From Paludibacter sp. UBA6032 (lineage in GTDB: Bacteria > Bacteroidota > Bacteroidia > Bacteroidales > Paludibacteraceae), in NCBI GenBank assembly GCA_002427885.1, contig DIZI01000027.1, forward strand, positions 1-64,000: 64,000 nt of DNA, given 5' to 3'. The translations under genes and the position numbers were made by a program. The notes under the pieces were generated by a model. The model was not told where the DNA came from. It searched no databases and worked only from the letters and a program-made list of their open reading frames with translations. Positions 33,969 to 42,421 of the stretch are shown piece after piece. How positions within the stretch are numbered: the first letter of the stretch is position 1; the number at the start of each line of letters is the position of its first letter.

Positions 33969-34412
33969 TTATTCAGCTACTACTTCAAATGCAACTTCAA
34001 CAGTTACTTCTTTGTGAAGTTTCAAAGTGGCTGTGTAGGTACCGACTTCTTTAACCGCATCTTTCAATATAATAACTTTACGATCGACAGTAAAACCTGC
34101 TTTCTCGAAAGCTTCTGCTATTTGAATAGGACCAACTGCACCGAAAATTTTACCGGTTGTGCTGGTTTTAGCTCCTACTGACAGGGTCATGCCTTTCAGT
34201 TTTTCAGCCAGTTCAAGGCTTTCGTTTTTGATACGTTCCAGTTTATGAGCACGTTGTTTCAAATCTTCTGCCAACATTTTTTTAGCCGATTCAGTTGCCA
34301 AAACCGCTTTTTTTGTAGGGATAAGGAAGTTACGTCCGTAACCACTTTTCACTTTCAGAATATCGCCTTTGTAACCTAAGTTAGTTACATCTTCTTTCAA
34401 TATAATTTCCAT
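33969..34412 (-). CDS. rplI: 50S ribosomal protein L9
   Basis: 147 residues, the usual length. The N-terminal MEIILKEDVTNLGYKGDILKVKSGYGRNFLIP is the L9 signature; the long connecting helix (about 40-75) and the C-terminal rRNA-binding domain follow. Last gene of the rpsF-rpsR-rplI operon, 19 bp after rpsR. Confidence 0.98.
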   Translation of the reverse strand: MEIILKEDVTNLGYKGDILKVKSGYGRNFLIPTKKAVLATESAKKMLAEDLKQRAHKLERIKNESLELAEKLKGMTLSVGAKTSTTGKIFGAVGPIQIAEAFEKAGFTVDRKVIILKDAVKEVGTYTATLKLHKEVTVEVAFEVVAE

Positions 34413-34431
34413 ACTTTTTCCTCCTTGTTTA

Positions 34432-34701
34432 TTATTTCATCATGTCGGTTACATAAGGAAGCAACGCGATATGGCGTGCTCTTTTCACAGCTTGAGCTAC
34501 TTTACGTTGAAATTTCAACGAAGTACCGGTAAGGCGACGTGGAAGAATTTTTCCTTGTTCATTCAAGAATTTTTTCAAAAACTCAGGGTCTTTGTAATCG
34601 ATGTAACGAATGCCGCTTTTTTTGAAACGACAATATTTTTTCTTTTTTACATCTACTGATGGTGGAGTCAAATATCTGATATCTCCGTTGTTTGCTGCCA
34701 T
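34432..34701 (-). CDS. rpsR: 30S ribosomal protein S18
   Basis: 89 residues with the S18 pattern CRFKKSGIRYIDYKDPEFLKKFL and LTGTSLKFQRKVAQAVKRARHIALLPY. Pairs with S6 on the 30S platform. It starts 3 bp after the rpsF stop codon. The N-terminus (MAANNGDIRYLTPPSVDVKKKK) carries the short extension seen in this phylum. Confidence 0.98.
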   Translation of the reverse strand: MAANNGDIRYLTPPSVDVKKKKYCRFKKSGIRYIDYKDPEFLKKFLNEQGKILPRRLTGTSLKFQRKVAQAVKRARHIALLPYVTDMMK

Positions 34702-34704
34702 AGT

Positions 34705-35055
34705 TTAGTTCTCCTTTACTTCTTTAGATTTAACACTCTTTCTTTTTTCAGCATACTCATAAGCGTATTTATCCAAACGGAAGGATAAAAAGCGTAGTAC
34801 ACGTTCGTCGCGGCGGAATTGTGTTTCCAACGTAGCGATGATGGTAGATTCGGCATCAAATTGAAGCAACGAATAAAAACCTGACGATTTTTTTTGAATC
34901 GGATATTGCAATTTACGCAATCCCCAATTTTCTTCATTCGTAATTGTTGCACCATTTTCTGTCAAAATGGCTTTGTACTTTTCTACCGCTTCCTTTGCCT
35001 GTACATCAGACAAAACGGGAGTTAAAATGAAAACGGTTTCATAATGATTTAACAT
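34705..35055 (-). CDS. rpsF: 30S ribosomal protein S6
   Basis: The reading frame is open from 35244, but I place the start at the ATG at 35055. That gives 116 residues beginning MLNHYETVFILTPVL, the usual S6 N-terminus, and it lies downstream of the promoter at 35107-35137; the longer version would start before it. Conserved parts include GLRKLQYPIQKKSSGFYSLLQF and RRDERVLRFLSFRLDKYA. First gene of the ribosomal operon. Confidence 0.96.
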   Translation of the reverse strand: MLNHYETVFILTPVLSDVQAKEAVEKYKAILTENGATITNEENWGLRKLQYPIQKKSSGFYSLLQFDAESTIIATLETQFRRDERVLRFLSFRLDKYAYEYAEKRKSVKSKEVKEN

Positions 35056-35106
35056 ACTGTTTGTTAGCTTTTTAGTAATTAATACTTGGTTTTTATTAAA
35101 GCGGGG

Positions 35107-35137
35107 CAAAGATACTAATAATTCTTTGATTGACAAA
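35107..35137 (-). promoter_or_regulatory. Promoter of the rpsF-rpsR-rplI operon
   Basis: Minus strand: TTTG (35137-35134), 19-bp spacer, TATCTTTG (35114-35107). Both elements and spacing match the Bacteroidota consensus exactly. The transcript would start near 35100 with a leader of about 45 nt, a possible site for S6/S18 feedback control. Confidence 0.88.
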
Positions 35138-35367
35138 AGGATCTGAGAAAAAATAATGGCTGTTGATTCGTATAATCCGGAGTCGGAGAGTAAAGTCATT
35201 ATACTTTGGTAGTTAATAATCGGATAAAATAAAATAAACTTCAAACCAAAGACTTAAGTTAATCTCAACTTTTGTTCATTAACATTGTTGTATCATTGCA
35301 ATAAAATATCAATATACCTGTTTGAACTAAAACTCGAGGATTCACAAATTATAAAATATAAAAAGCT

Positions 35368-36366
35368 ATGAGTGTAAATGTTGCCTTTTTCGATTCCAAA
35401 CCTTACGATGAAATCTCGTTTAAGCAAACCAATGAGCATTTTGGTTTTAATTTTAAGTTCCATAAAGGTCATTTGAATCCTGAAAATGTGGCATTGACAA
35501 AAGGCGCCGATGTGGTTTGTATTTTTGTCAATGCCGATGTCAACGCTTTTGTAATTGACGAACTCGTTCAAAATGGTGTGAAGTTAATTGCTTTGCGCTG
35601 TGCAGGTTTTAATAATGTTGACTTGCTGGCTGCAAAAGACCGCATTAAAGTGGTACGTGTTCCTGCTTATTCGCCCTATGCTGTGGCTGAACATACGTTA
35701 GCGCTGATGCTAACTTTGAACAGGAAAATACACAAAGCATATTCAAGAACACGGGATGGGAATTTTTCGCTTAACGGTTTACTGGGATTTGATATGCATG
35801 GCAAAACAGCCGGTATAATCGGAACAGGGAAAATTGCTAAAATATTGATTCAAACTCTACGAGGTATGGGTATGATTGTAATAGCTTATGATCTGTATCC
35901 TGACCGGGAATTTGCCAGACAGTTTGATGTGGAATATACATCGCTGGATGATTTGTACAGACGTTCCGATATTATTTCGCTTCATTGCCCCCTGACAAAA
36001 GAGACCGAGTACCTGATTAATGATGACTCGATTAATAAAATGAAGGATAACGTGATGATTATTAATACAGGTCGTGGAAAATTAATTCATACACATGCAC
36101 TTATCAATGGATTGAAAAGTAAAAAGATTGGTTCGGCCGGTTTGGATGTATACGAAGAAGAAAGTGACTACTTTTTCGAAGATCATTCCGATATCGTGAT
36201 GGACGACGATGTATTAGCCCGCTTACTTTCTTTCAATAATGTGATTGTGACATCGCATCAGGCGTTTTTTACGAAAGAAGCCATGGAGAATATTGCTGAA
36301 ACTACTCTTCAGAATATTCAGGATTTTGTGGATGGAAAAGTACTTGTGAATGAAGTGAAGAAATAA
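35368..36366 (+). CDS. ldhA: D-lactate dehydrogenase (D-2-hydroxyacid dehydrogenase family)
   Basis: 332 residues, the usual length. The NAD-binding motif is GIIGTGKIAKILIQTLRGMG; the catalytic arginine lies in LRCAGFNNVD; NTGRGKLIHTHALI and SHQAFFTKEA carry the conserved active-site region with His. The sequence SYDLYPDREFA-type segment after the Rossmann strand suits an NAD-preferring LdhA. It reduces pyruvate to D-lactate and so regenerates NAD in fermentation. It stands alone, followed by a 14-bp stem hairpin at 36383-36417. Confidence 0.92.
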   Translation: MSVNVAFFDSKPYDEISFKQTNEHFGFNFKFHKGHLNPENVALTKGADVVCIFVNADVNAFVIDELVQNGVKLIALRCAGFNNVDLLAAKDRIKVVRVPAYSPYAVAEHTLALMLTLNRKIHKAYSRTRDGNFSLNGLLGFDMHGKTAGIIGTGKIAKILIQTLRGMGMIVIAYDLYPDREFARQFDVEYTSLDDLYRRSDIISLHCPLTKETEYLINDDSINKMKDNVMIINTGRGKLIHTHALINGLKSKKIGSAGLDVYEEESDYFFEDHSDIVMDDDVLARLLSFNNVIVTSHQAFFTKEAMENIAETTLQNIQDFVDGKVLVNEVKK

Positions 36367-36382
36367 ATTATTTGTTATGTGT

Positions 36383-36417
36383 CCTTTCCGAATAGGTTGA
36401 TTTCCTATTCGGAAAGG
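36383..36417. terminator. Hairpin between ldhA and the pyrophosphatase gene
   Basis: CCTTTCCGAATAGG and CCTATTCGGAAAGG form a perfect 14-bp stem with a 7-base loop between the converging genes. There is no T-run on the plus side, so it may act as an mRNA-stabilising end or a Rho-assisted stop. Confidence 0.65.
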
Positions 36418-36473
36418 ATATAATCTATCGTTAGCTATGTGTTTTTAAAATATGTTCTAAAATTAAAACCCTA

Positions 36474-37040
36474 CTATTTCCCGTAAAACCACTTATGAAG
36501 CTCGCCGAAATGCTGTTGGTACATTTTAAAGCTATCTTCCAAAATGTTTAAAGCAGTTTGCTTATCAAAAAACTTCTCAACAACAACGGTTTTGTTTTCT
36601 AATTTTTTATAATCTTCGAAAAAACTCATAGTTTCGGAAATTAAATACTGCGGCAGCTCCGAGATGTCGTTGTAATGATTTACACTCGGGTCACCCGCTG
36701 CCACTGCAATGATTTTATCATCGGCCTCACCGTTATCCAACATTCGCATAACACCGATAATTTTTGCTTCGACAATGCAAAGTGGAACCACTTCGATTTG
36801 GGAAAGTATCAGAATATCCAACGGATCATGGTCATCACAATAACTTTGAGGGATAAATCCGTAATTGTGAGGGTAATACATGGAAGAATACAAAACCCGA
36901 TCCAGCCTGAGCAATCCGCTTTCTTTATCCAGTTCATATTTGGCGCGGGTTCCTTTCGGTATTTCAATAATGCCTTTTACAACGTCAGTTATATCGGTAT
37001 GGGGTGATACCTGATGCCAGGGATTAAAATTATTTCTCAT
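36474..37040 (-). CDS. ppa: Inorganic pyrophosphatase, family I
   Basis: 188 residues. KGTRAKYELDKESGLLRLDRVL, YPHNYGFIPQSYCDDHDPLDILI (the DxDPxD metal-binding motif) and KIIGVMRMLDNGEADDKIIAV are the family signatures. The cytoplasmic enzyme hydrolyses PPi to drive biosynthesis. A TATATTTG -7 box lies 23 bp before the start at 37063-37070. Confidence 0.97.
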   Translation of the reverse strand: MRNNFNPWHQVSPHTDITDVVKGIIEIPKGTRAKYELDKESGLLRLDRVLYSSMYYPHNYGFIPQSYCDDHDPLDILILSQIEVVPLCIVEAKIIGVMRMLDNGEADDKIIAVAAGDPSVNHYNDISELPQYLISETMSFFEDYKKLENKTVVVEKFFDKQTALNILEDSFKMYQQHFGELHKWFYGK

Positions 37041-37062
37041 AAGTTTTGTCGTATTTTTTCCG

Positions 37063-37070
37063 CAAATATA
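37063..37070 (-). promoter_or_regulatory. Probable -7 box of ppa
   Basis: TATATTTG on the minus strand, 23 bp before the ATG. No clear -33 TTTG. Confidence 0.45.
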
Positions 37071-37105
37071 GGTAATAAATTGAACTTAGTGTTTTAATCT
37101 CCGGT

Positions 37106-37696
37106 TTATTTCAATGCATAAGAAATCATTTCCTCAATTTCTTTTAAAACTTCCATTTCTTCCGGTTGGTTAAAACGTAATTTATCATGATACAGCCTGA
37201 CATCTGCATTTAAATGTTTTTCCCATAATGATTTATTCCGGTTGTAATTTGAAGTAAACGGGTCATTATCCGAAAGGACAACTTTCTTAAAATCTATTTG
37301 TTTTGAAAGTAGTGGAAAATCAAGGTTCTCTGTCCTGAACCAGGGTTTTAATGAAATCCAGGGTTTATCAACTTCAAACCACCCGGCAACAAATAAAAAT
37401 CCTCCTGTTTTTAATTCTTTATCTGCTTCTAATTGTTTGTTCAGAAAATGTAGAATAGCAAGGCAACCAACGCTGTGCCCGATAAAGTAAGTATTGTTAT
37501 TCAGCTCCGGGATTTTCTCAGCCAGAAATTGTGTTGATTTCTCAATATCAGCCTCATTCCAGTCCGGCATTTCGAGTCTCTGTATTTCTATTTGATAGTT
37601 GTTTTTAATTTCCAGTTCCAGCCAGTCGTACCAATCTGAATGAATATTTCCGGCCCATCGGGGAATTAAATAAATGTTGGGCTTTGGTGTGTCCAT
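37106..37696 (-). CDS. RBBP9/YdeN-type alpha/beta hydrolase
   Basis: 196 residues. IYLIPRWAGNIHSDWYDWLELE and YFIGHSVGCLAILHFL (nucleophile Ser in GHSVG) identify the small serine hydrolase family; Asp in VVLSDNDPFTSNYN and His in LYHDKLRFNQ are likely triad members. The substrate is unknown. It directly follows the Bcp gene with no gap, so the two are co-transcribed. Confidence 0.88.
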   Translation of the reverse strand: MDTPKPNIYLIPRWAGNIHSDWYDWLELEIKNNYQIEIQRLEMPDWNEADIEKSTQFLAEKIPELNNNTYFIGHSVGCLAILHFLNKQLEADKELKTGGFLFVAGWFEVDKPWISLKPWFRTENLDFPLLSKQIDFKKVVLSDNDPFTSNYNRNKSLWEKHLNADVRLYHDKLRFNQPEEMEVLKEIEEMISYALK

Positions 37697-38155
37697 CTAT
37701 TCACCAAGAATCTGTTCGGCATGAATTTTTGTATTCACTTCTTTTGGCAACATAATACGGGTTATTATTCCACTTTCATCAAGCAAAAAAGTGGTTCTAA
37801 AAGTTCCCATGTATTTTTTTCCGTAAAGTGATTTTTCGCCCCAGGTGCCAAATTGTTCCGAAAGTTTTTTGTCAACATCCGAAATTAATGTAAACGGTAA
37901 GTTTTGTTTGGTAATAAATTTTTGATGGGATGTTACACTATCGGTACTCACGCCAATCACTTCATAGCCTTCTTTTTTCAACTTGTCATAATTATCACGT
38001 AGACTGCATGCCTGAGCCGTACAGCCCGGAGTATTATCTTTTGGATAAAAATAAAGAACCACTTTTTTACCGGTATAATCGGAAAGCTTAATTTCATTTC
38101 CGTTTTCATTTACTCCTAATATTTCCGGAGCTTTGTCGCCAACTTGTAATGCCAT
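37697..38155 (-). CDS. bcp: Thioredoxin-dependent thiol peroxidase (Bcp)
   Basis: 152 residues from the ATG at 38155 (MALQVGDKAPEILG); the frame is open 19 codons further, but this start matches the family. Peroxidatic and resolving cysteines stand in DNTPGCTAQACSLRD, as in the atypical 2-Cys PrxQ/Bcp type. It reduces hydroperoxides using thioredoxin. Its stop codon abuts the start of the hydrolase gene. Confidence 0.95.
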   Translation of the reverse strand: MALQVGDKAPEILGVNENGNEIKLSDYTGKKVVLYFYPKDNTPGCTAQACSLRDNYDKLKKEGYEVIGVSTDSVTSHQKFITKQNLPFTLISDVDKKLSEQFGTWGEKSLYGKKYMGTFRTTFLLDESGIITRIMLPKEVNTKIHAEQILGE

Positions 38156-38255
38156 TTTGTTTTTATTTGATGGTGAAATTGTTATTTTCTTAGTAAAACG
38201 TAAAACCGACAAAAGTGTTTAATTGAGATTCAAAGTTTCGATGTTATCATGTTTA

Positions 38256-39176
38256 CTATTCGCTGTAAAATCTTCCTTGCCGGGTATCTCTTTCTTCCAT
38301 GCGCTTTTCAATTTTATCCACAAATTCAAAATTCTTGAGTCCCCATATAGGAGCAATGAGGTATTTCTCGGGTGATTGCGAAACGAATCGCTCTACAGCT
38401 ATGTTTGGGTTAAATCGCTCCAAAAAGTCGATGGCTAAATCGATGTATTCATTTACATTATATAAATGAAACCATTCGGGAAATTGCACATACTGTTCAG
38501 CCATTTTAGTGCCTCTGACCAATTGTAACTGATGAATTTTCAAACAGGTTAGCGGTAATGCCGATAGTTTCTCGGCATGCGAAAGAACGGTTTCCTTGTC
38601 TTCAGTAGGTAAACCCAATATGATATGCGCACCGGTTTTTATACCGCGCCGGGCGGTTTCGCGAATTGCATTTTCGGCGCAGGCATAATCATGACCCCGG
38701 TTAATCAACTTCAGGGTTTCATCATTTGTCGATTCAATGCCGTATTCTATCATGACGTAGTATTTCTTAGCCAGTCCGGCAAAATAGTCAAGTAACTCGT
38801 CATTTACACAATCGGGACGGGTACCTACCACAATGCCCACTACATTGGGAACTGATAGTGCTTCCTCATAAATTGCTTTCAGCTTTTCAATTTTATCGTA
38901 GGTATTGGTGTATGACTGAAAATAGGCCAGATAATGTTGGGACTGATATTTGTGATGAAAAAAAGCAATGCCTTCTTCAAGCTGTTGCTTTACACTTTTG
39001 GAAGGTTTGCAATATTCCGGACTGAAGGTTTGATTATTGCAATAAGTACAACCACCTCTGCCTTTACTTCCATCCCGGTTGGGACAAGTAAATCCGGCAT
39101 TGATGGATATTTTTTGAACACGTTCGGTGAATTCTGTTTTTAAAACTTTATTATAATTGAGATATCGAGTGGTCAT
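38256..39176 (-). CDS. Radical SAM protein of the YhcC/TIGR01212 family
   Basis: 306 residues. The 4Fe-4S cluster cysteines are spaced CPNRDGSKGRGGCTYC (CX11CX2C), a family trait that differs from the usual CX3CX2C. YNKVLKTEFTERVQKISINAG at the start and KTGAHIILGLPTEDKE in the barrel are further hallmarks. The function is unproven; YhcC relatives group with Elp3-like radical SAM enzymes. Read in the same direction as the small membrane protein and the antiporter. Confidence 0.92.
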   Translation of the reverse strand: MTTRYLNYNKVLKTEFTERVQKISINAGFTCPNRDGSKGRGGCTYCNNQTFSPEYCKPSKSVKQQLEEGIAFFHHKYQSQHYLAYFQSYTNTYDKIEKLKAIYEEALSVPNVVGIVVGTRPDCVNDELLDYFAGLAKKYYVMIEYGIESTNDETLKLINRGHDYACAENAIRETARRGIKTGAHIILGLPTEDKETVLSHAEKLSALPLTCLKIHQLQLVRGTKMAEQYVQFPEWFHLYNVNEYIDLAIDFLERFNPNIAVERFVSQSPEKYLIAPIWGLKNFEFVDKIEKRMEERDTRQGRFYSE

Positions 39177-39205
39177 ATTTTTTGTATTGGTCGCCAGATG
39201 AGAGT

Positions 39206-39442
39206 TTAATCCTCTTCAAGCGGTTCTTCTGTTATTTTATTTTCTTCTTTCGTGTTCATAAAACCGTACATCATCAACAAGGATGTCAAAATGATTACTT
39301 GTATGATTAACGATCTGTTGGCAATTCCAACCGTTTGGCTTAATGGGATGGATAAAAATAATAATATGGTAATTAACCCGTTGGACGACATAAAACGGTA
39401 AGCCATATTTTCTTTTGAACCCCATTTTTTAAAATCTGTCAA
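39206..39442 (-). CDS. Small two-helix membrane protein of unknown function
   Basis: 78 residues. Two hydrophobic segments (about 20-37 and 45-61) are separated by a short polar turn (NRS), with an acidic C-terminal tail (KEENKITEEPLEED). I do not recognise a family. It ends 29 bp before the radical SAM start and may be co-transcribed with it. The start could also be the ATG at residue 13. Confidence 0.6.
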   Translation of the reverse strand: MTDFKKWGSKENMAYRFMSSNGLITILLFLSIPLSQTVGIANRSLIIQVIILTSLLMMYGFMNTKEENKITEEPLEED

Positions 39443-39524
39443 CCAAGGCTAATTGGCAACAGTAATTGATAAACATGAGAGGGAATTTCTTTGACAGAGT
39501 TGTTTCCCCTAAATTATTTTCATA

Positions 39525-41666
39525 TTAATCTTTTTTGAATATATTCCCAATTCCTTTTCCGATAGATTCAATAGCTTGAATTCCTTTAACTAAAGGTACA
39601 GATGATATATCTTCATTTCTTTCAAACACCATGTTATACTGACTTGGATACACAATAATTTTATTGTTTTTAGAAAAATGTTTTTCAATTTTATTCGGAA
39701 TATTATCAAGATAATTAATGTACGATGCCGCATTTTTTCGGGCAGAAATTAAAACGAATAAATCATCCTCGTTAATATATCTTGATATAACAAGAAAATC
39801 TTCCCATTCAGTGAAAACATTAAAAAAAATGGATGTGTTCAGTTTCTTTTGTTGAATTTTATTTTTTATTACATCCTGAGTACTTTTGCTTCCATAATGT
39901 ATTATTGGGATACTAAGTTCTTTCGATAATTTCGTGATTTTTTGTAGCCATATATCAAAACCATTTTCAAGTTCAGCCAACGGAGTTGTAAGTACTATTA
40001 TTCTCTTCTGATTTATAAGAGGTTTTTCTAAATGGCAAATAAATATGTTTTTGTCATTATTATTTATAATTGTATAAATTTTCTCGCCAATAAACTTTTC
40101 AATTAAACCTGCTTTTTTAGGCCATCCAAGAGCGATTATATCAGCCATTATTTCTCTTGATATTCTGGCAATTCCGCTGGCAGGATTATAATCAATAGTA
40201 GCAATCGTGTTAACCATAATTTCAACAGCTGCTCCTTGTATCTTAAATTCTTCAAGTTTTTTTCTTGTGGAAATAATATTGATTTCGGCTTCTGCATCAT
40301 TGGGGACTACAGATAAAATGGTAACCGGATTTGCTGATTTTATGTCTTTAATTAAAAATGCAAATTCCAAAAGCTTTTGAATATTATATAAATTAGCAAT
40401 CGGCAAAAGAATGTGCTCATTCCTGAGTAAATTAATCTCATCACTTGTCAATTCAGGATCTTTCTGAATTAAAAGAATTTTCTTTGAAGCTTTTTCAGTA
40501 ACAAAAGATGAGACTAAGCAGGTTATCAAAATTAGAATAATAGTTCCATTTAAGATGTTTTCATCAAGTATTCCTGCATTAAAAGCTACAAGTACTACTG
40601 CGAGAGTAGCGGCAGCATGAGAACTGCTTAAGCCGAAAATAAGTTGTCTTTGTGGTTTGGAATACTTAAAAATCAGTTGTGTAAAAAATGCTGCCAACCA
40701 TTTTCCAACTAATGCAATTGTTGTCAAAATAACTGCAATAATGATAGCCTTTGGACCACTTAGTATTACTCTTATATCAACCAACATGCCCACAGAAATA
40801 AGGAAAAAAGGGATAAATAATGAATTCCCAATAAACTCAATCCGATTCATAAGAGCTGATGATTGGGGAATTAGCGAATTTAGAGCTAGACCAGCAGCGA
40901 AAGCACCAATGATAGGCTCCAATCCTGATAACTGAGCCAAAAACGCAGAAAAGAATACTACTGACAATACAAAAATATAATGTGCATGCTTTTCACTTTC
41001 TAATTTTTGGAAAAACCACTTGGTAATTTTTGGAATTACGAAAAACATGATACTTGAAAAAATTACCAGTGAAATACCAAGCTTTATCCAAAAATCGGTA
41101 TTTAGGTTTCCCATATTTCTCCCCATAATTACAGCCAGAATAATAAGAACAGCTGTGTCTGTCAGGATGGTACCACCTACTGTAATTGCTACAGCCTGGT
41201 TCTTTGAAACACCTAATTTGCTTACAATAGGATATGCTAAAAGTGTGTGGGTTGCAAACATACTCGCGGTTAAGAAGCTTGCATTAAAATTATACCCTAA
41301 AAGATAGTAACATACAGGAAAACCTATGGATAAGGGAAATATGAAAGTGAAAAAGCCAAAAAGTATACTTTTATTCCGGTGTCTTTTAAATTCGTTCATA
41401 TCCAATTCCAAACCCGCGATAAACATGATATACAGTAGTCCTATTGTTGAAAATAAGTCAACTGCACTGTTTTTTGCTAAAAGATTAAAACCAAATGGAC
41501 CGATTACCACTCCTGAAATGATTAATCCAATGATTCCCGGAATATGTAGTTTGCGTAGAAATATGGGTGCTAAAAGTATTATAAACAAGATTAATGAAAA
41601 AATAAGAACAGGATTTTTCAATGGTAATACAAATTCTTGTCCTAAATGCGCTATAAATTCATTCAT
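39525..41666 (-). CDS. CPA2-family cation:proton antiporter with UspA-like C-terminal domain
   Basis: 713 residues. The first 390 or so hold about 12 membrane segments with the CPA2 pattern (LHIPGIIGLIISGVVIGPFGF; GTILTDTAVLIILAVIMG with the paired Thr-Asp; LEPIIGAFAAGLALN). From about 420 the protein is soluble and resembles two universal-stress-protein-like domains, probably a regulatory nucleotide-binding unit. It likely exchanges Na+ or K+ for H+. Read alone from a long upstream gap. Confidence 0.92.
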   Translation of the reverse strand: MNEFIAHLGQEFVLPLKNPVLIFSLILFIILLAPIFLRKLHIPGIIGLIISGVVIGPFGFNLLAKNSAVDLFSTIGLLYIMFIAGLELDMNEFKRHRNKSILFGFFTFIFPLSIGFPVCYYLLGYNFNASFLTASMFATHTLLAYPIVSKLGVSKNQAVAITVGGTILTDTAVLIILAVIMGRNMGNLNTDFWIKLGISLVIFSSIMFFVIPKITKWFFQKLESEKHAHYIFVLSVVFFSAFLAQLSGLEPIIGAFAAGLALNSLIPQSSALMNRIEFIGNSLFIPFFLISVGMLVDIRVILSGPKAIIIAVILTTIALVGKWLAAFFTQLIFKYSKPQRQLIFGLSSSHAAATLAVVLVAFNAGILDENILNGTIILILITCLVSSFVTEKASKKILLIQKDPELTSDEINLLRNEHILLPIANLYNIQKLLEFAFLIKDIKSANPVTILSVVPNDAEAEINIISTRKKLEEFKIQGAAVEIMVNTIATIDYNPASGIARISREIMADIIALGWPKKAGLIEKFIGEKIYTIINNNDKNIFICHLEKPLINQKRIIVLTTPLAELENGFDIWLQKITKLSKELSIPIIHYGSKSTQDVIKNKIQQKKLNTSIFFNVFTEWEDFLVISRYINEDDLFVLISARKNAASYINYLDNIPNKIEKHFSKNNKIIVYPSQYNMVFERNEDISSVPLVKGIQAIESIGKGIGNIFKKD

Positions 41667-42421
41667 CCTTAATGTGTTTAATTAATCATTTTTTTACAAC
41701 GATGTTATATGTAGTTTTTTGATTTTATCCTACTATTCCAATCCAACTATTTCATTTATATGTGATATTGAGTGACGTTAATTATTGGACCAAATAAAGA
41801 AATAATGATTTTTCTCAGAAAAATCAAAAAAACTGACGAAACGATATACGCCCATCGGCAAACTTACATATAAATTTTAGATTTATAAGCAGGTCAAATT
41901 TTAAAAGATGACCGCTTTATCACAAAATCTCTGTGAAATTCAGTTAAAAGAATCTATTTGACTAACACGGTCTAAGTCACAATTGTTTAGTTTAATGTAG
42001 TAACTTTATGAAAAGAATAAGCATCGGCAATGAAATACACAAAGATAGTGCCGTGTTGTACATCCTCCCTGATATTAAGCAGACACATTGTCATTTTATT
42101 TAAGATATATTTTAACTCTATCGGATAATTTTTTATTTTGTAAATATCCTTTACGGGTCGGCAGTTGTCAATAATTTTCTTTCTAATAAAAATTTAAATA
42201 TAATAATACAGAATGTATTATTGTACACTTTTAAGTCCCAACGATGCGAAATGATTCTGCTTAACCTAATCATCCGTTTTTTTGAATTGATTTTCCTCTT
42301 CAATCACGAACTATTATATTATTTTTACCAAATGAAAAACAGGCTGATTCCACATTGTATATTTTAGTAATACTTTGTTCTCTGTTAGTCATTCTTTGTA
42401 ATCATTTAAAAATATCCTGCG
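41667..42421. other. 755-bp divergent intergenic region without a gene
   Basis: No reading frame of note. The one clear structure is the palindrome AATAATACA-GAA-TGTATTATT (42202-42222), about 200 bp before the secreted propeller gene, a candidate operator. No good TAnnTTTG box was recognised close to the TTG start at 42422. Confidence 0.5.

Noticed and set aside
35056..35244. 63-residue N-terminal extension of S6
   Set aside because: It would start upstream of the promoter at 35107-35137, and S6 proteins begin at the MLNHYETV position.
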